Source: CAWUEZ02 sp963921355 (GTDB lineage Bacteria; Pseudomonadota; Alphaproteobacteria; Thalassobaculales; Thalassobaculaceae). From it: a DNA stretch of 64,000 nt. Shown here in pieces: positions 63,365-64,000 of the stretch. The first letter of the stretch is position 1; the number at the start of each line of letters is the position of its first letter. The DNA is taken from assembly GCA_963921355.3 (NCBI GenBank), contig OZ001190.1, forward strand, positions 4,030,001 through 4,094,000, given 5' to 3'. A program made the translations under genes and the position numbers. The notes under the pieces were generated by a model. It searched no databases. It had not been told where the DNA came from and saw nothing but the letters and a program-made list of their open reading frames with translations.

Positions 63365-64000
63365 CTACCCTTCGACGGCGGGCGGGCGCATGACGGTGAC
63401 GTCGGGGATCGCACCGTCGACTCTGGCGACCTCGACCAGCGTGGAGTGCGCCGTCGGCCCTTGCCCCAGCCGTGAGGTGCCGCGATCCCGGGTGAGGACA
63501 TTGGGATTGCCATGCACCTCGAGCCCGCCAGGCGTCTCGGGGTCGTACCAGGCGCCGGTGGCCAGCTGGATCACGCCCGGCAGCACCTGGTCGGAGACGA
63601 TCACCCCCGCCAGGCAGGCGCCGCGATCGTTCCACACCCGCACCACATCGCCGCTGTCGATGCCGCGGGCGGCGGCATCGTCGGGATGGATGGTCATCGG
63701 CTCACGCCCGGCCACCTTCGAGCCCTGGCTGACCATGCCGGCGTCGAGCTGGCTGTGCAGCCGCGTGCGCGGCTGATTGGAAATCAGGTGCAGCGGAAAC
63801 TCCGCGGCCTTCGGCGCCCCCAGCCACTCGTCCGGTTCGCGCCAGACCGGATGGCCCGGGCAGTCGTCGTAGCCGAAGCCGTCGATCGTCTCCGAGAAGA
63901 TCTCGATCCGGCCGGACGGCGTCTTCAGGGCGTTGGCATCGGGATCGGCGCGGAATGCCTCCAGCATCACCATCGGGCGTTCGGGATCCGGCAGGGTGTG
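63365..64000 (-). CDS. Molybdopterin oxidoreductase, BisC/TorA type (C-terminal part)
   Basis: This frame runs off the right edge and gives about 212 residues, the C-terminal cap domain of a DMSO reductase-family enzyme. Visible are FRADPDANALKTPSGRIEIFSE, FPLHLISNQPRTRLHSQLDA, PMTIHPDDAAARGIDSGDVV and the final GNPNVLTRDRGTSRLGQG, which contacts the guanine dinucleotide cofactor and is typical of biotin/methionine sulfoxide and TMAO reductases. It would be periplasmic or cytosolic depending on the missing N-terminus. The substrate cannot be named. It lies 51 bases upstream of ribH on the same strand. Confidence 0.9.
   Translation of the reverse strand, partial: HTLPDPERPMVMLEAFRADPDANALKTPSGRIEIFSETIDGFGYDDCPGHPVWREPDEWLGAPKAAEFPLHLISNQPRTRLHSQLDAGMVSQGSKVAGREPMTIHPDDAAARGIDSGDVVRVWNDRGACLAGVIVSDQVLPGVIQLATGAWYDPETPGGLEVHGNPNVLTRDRGTSRLGQGPTAHSTLVEVARVDGAIPDVTVMRPPAVEG

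Overview
The window looks like chromosomal DNA of a high-GC alphaproteobacterium, probably Rhodospirillales-like. This is inferred from codon use, the TRAP transporter, the many acyl-CoA, GMC and molybdenum enzymes, the alphaproteobacterial style of palindromic intergenic repeats, and the RibH2-type lumazine synthase. It is densely coding. I see no rRNA, tRNA, CRISPR array, prophage or insertion sequence. Most genes are catabolic enzymes, transporters and regulators.

Layout. 1-4040 (+): tail of a serine hydrolase and two GMC oxidoreductases. 4162-12748 (-): a catabolic island with a frameshifted fumarylacetoacetate-hydrolase-family gene, a CMD/AhpD-like gene, a TRAP transporter (dctM, dctQ, dctP), a DUF1445 hydro-lyase, a frameshifted metallo-hydrolase, a DMT exporter and an atypical SDR. 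12846-12977 (-): an undescribed 43-residue gene with its own terminator. 13080-15437 (-): a lone molybdenum hydroxylase large subunit. 15590-20702: lipoprotein esterase, glyoxalase I, an endonuclease/phosphatase-fold protein, a GNAT plus CoA-transferase pair, and a DUF169 protein.

20989-33848 is the metabolic core: MFS transporter, DmdB-like acyl-CoA ligase, and a divergent operon of two SDRs, an APH-like kinase and a tautomerase. A low-GC 2OG-oxygenase-like gene and a homocysteine methyltransferase follow, then three acyl-CoA dehydrogenases and a thiolase. The kinase, ACAD11-like dehydrogenase, SDRs and ligase together resemble the parts of a 4-hydroxyacid (levulinate-type) pathway.

34071-44751: a frameshifted chemoreceptor, old yellow enzyme, DUF2189 membrane protein, MaoC hydratase, MDR reductase, third GMC enzyme, PcaB-like lyase and a ThDP enzyme. 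44828-50238: a LysR/permease divergon and a TetR circuit with two matching operators controlling a glutathione transferase that carries an amber codon, next to a PNPOx/ferredoxin-reductase/2Fe-2S fusion. 50385-64000: a small secreted protein, M20 deacylase, FAD amine oxidase, LysE exporter, a secreted unknown, two paralogous tiny genes sharing a C-terminal motif, divergent acyl-CoA ligase and FadJ-type genes, another ligase with a ketopantoate-reductase-like gene, lumazine synthase, and the tail of a BisC/TorA-type molybdoenzyme.

Three families of palindromic repeats fill many gaps. Four genes carry one-step disruptions (three single-base losses and one nonsense codon), which points either to real gene decay or to residual assembly errors.
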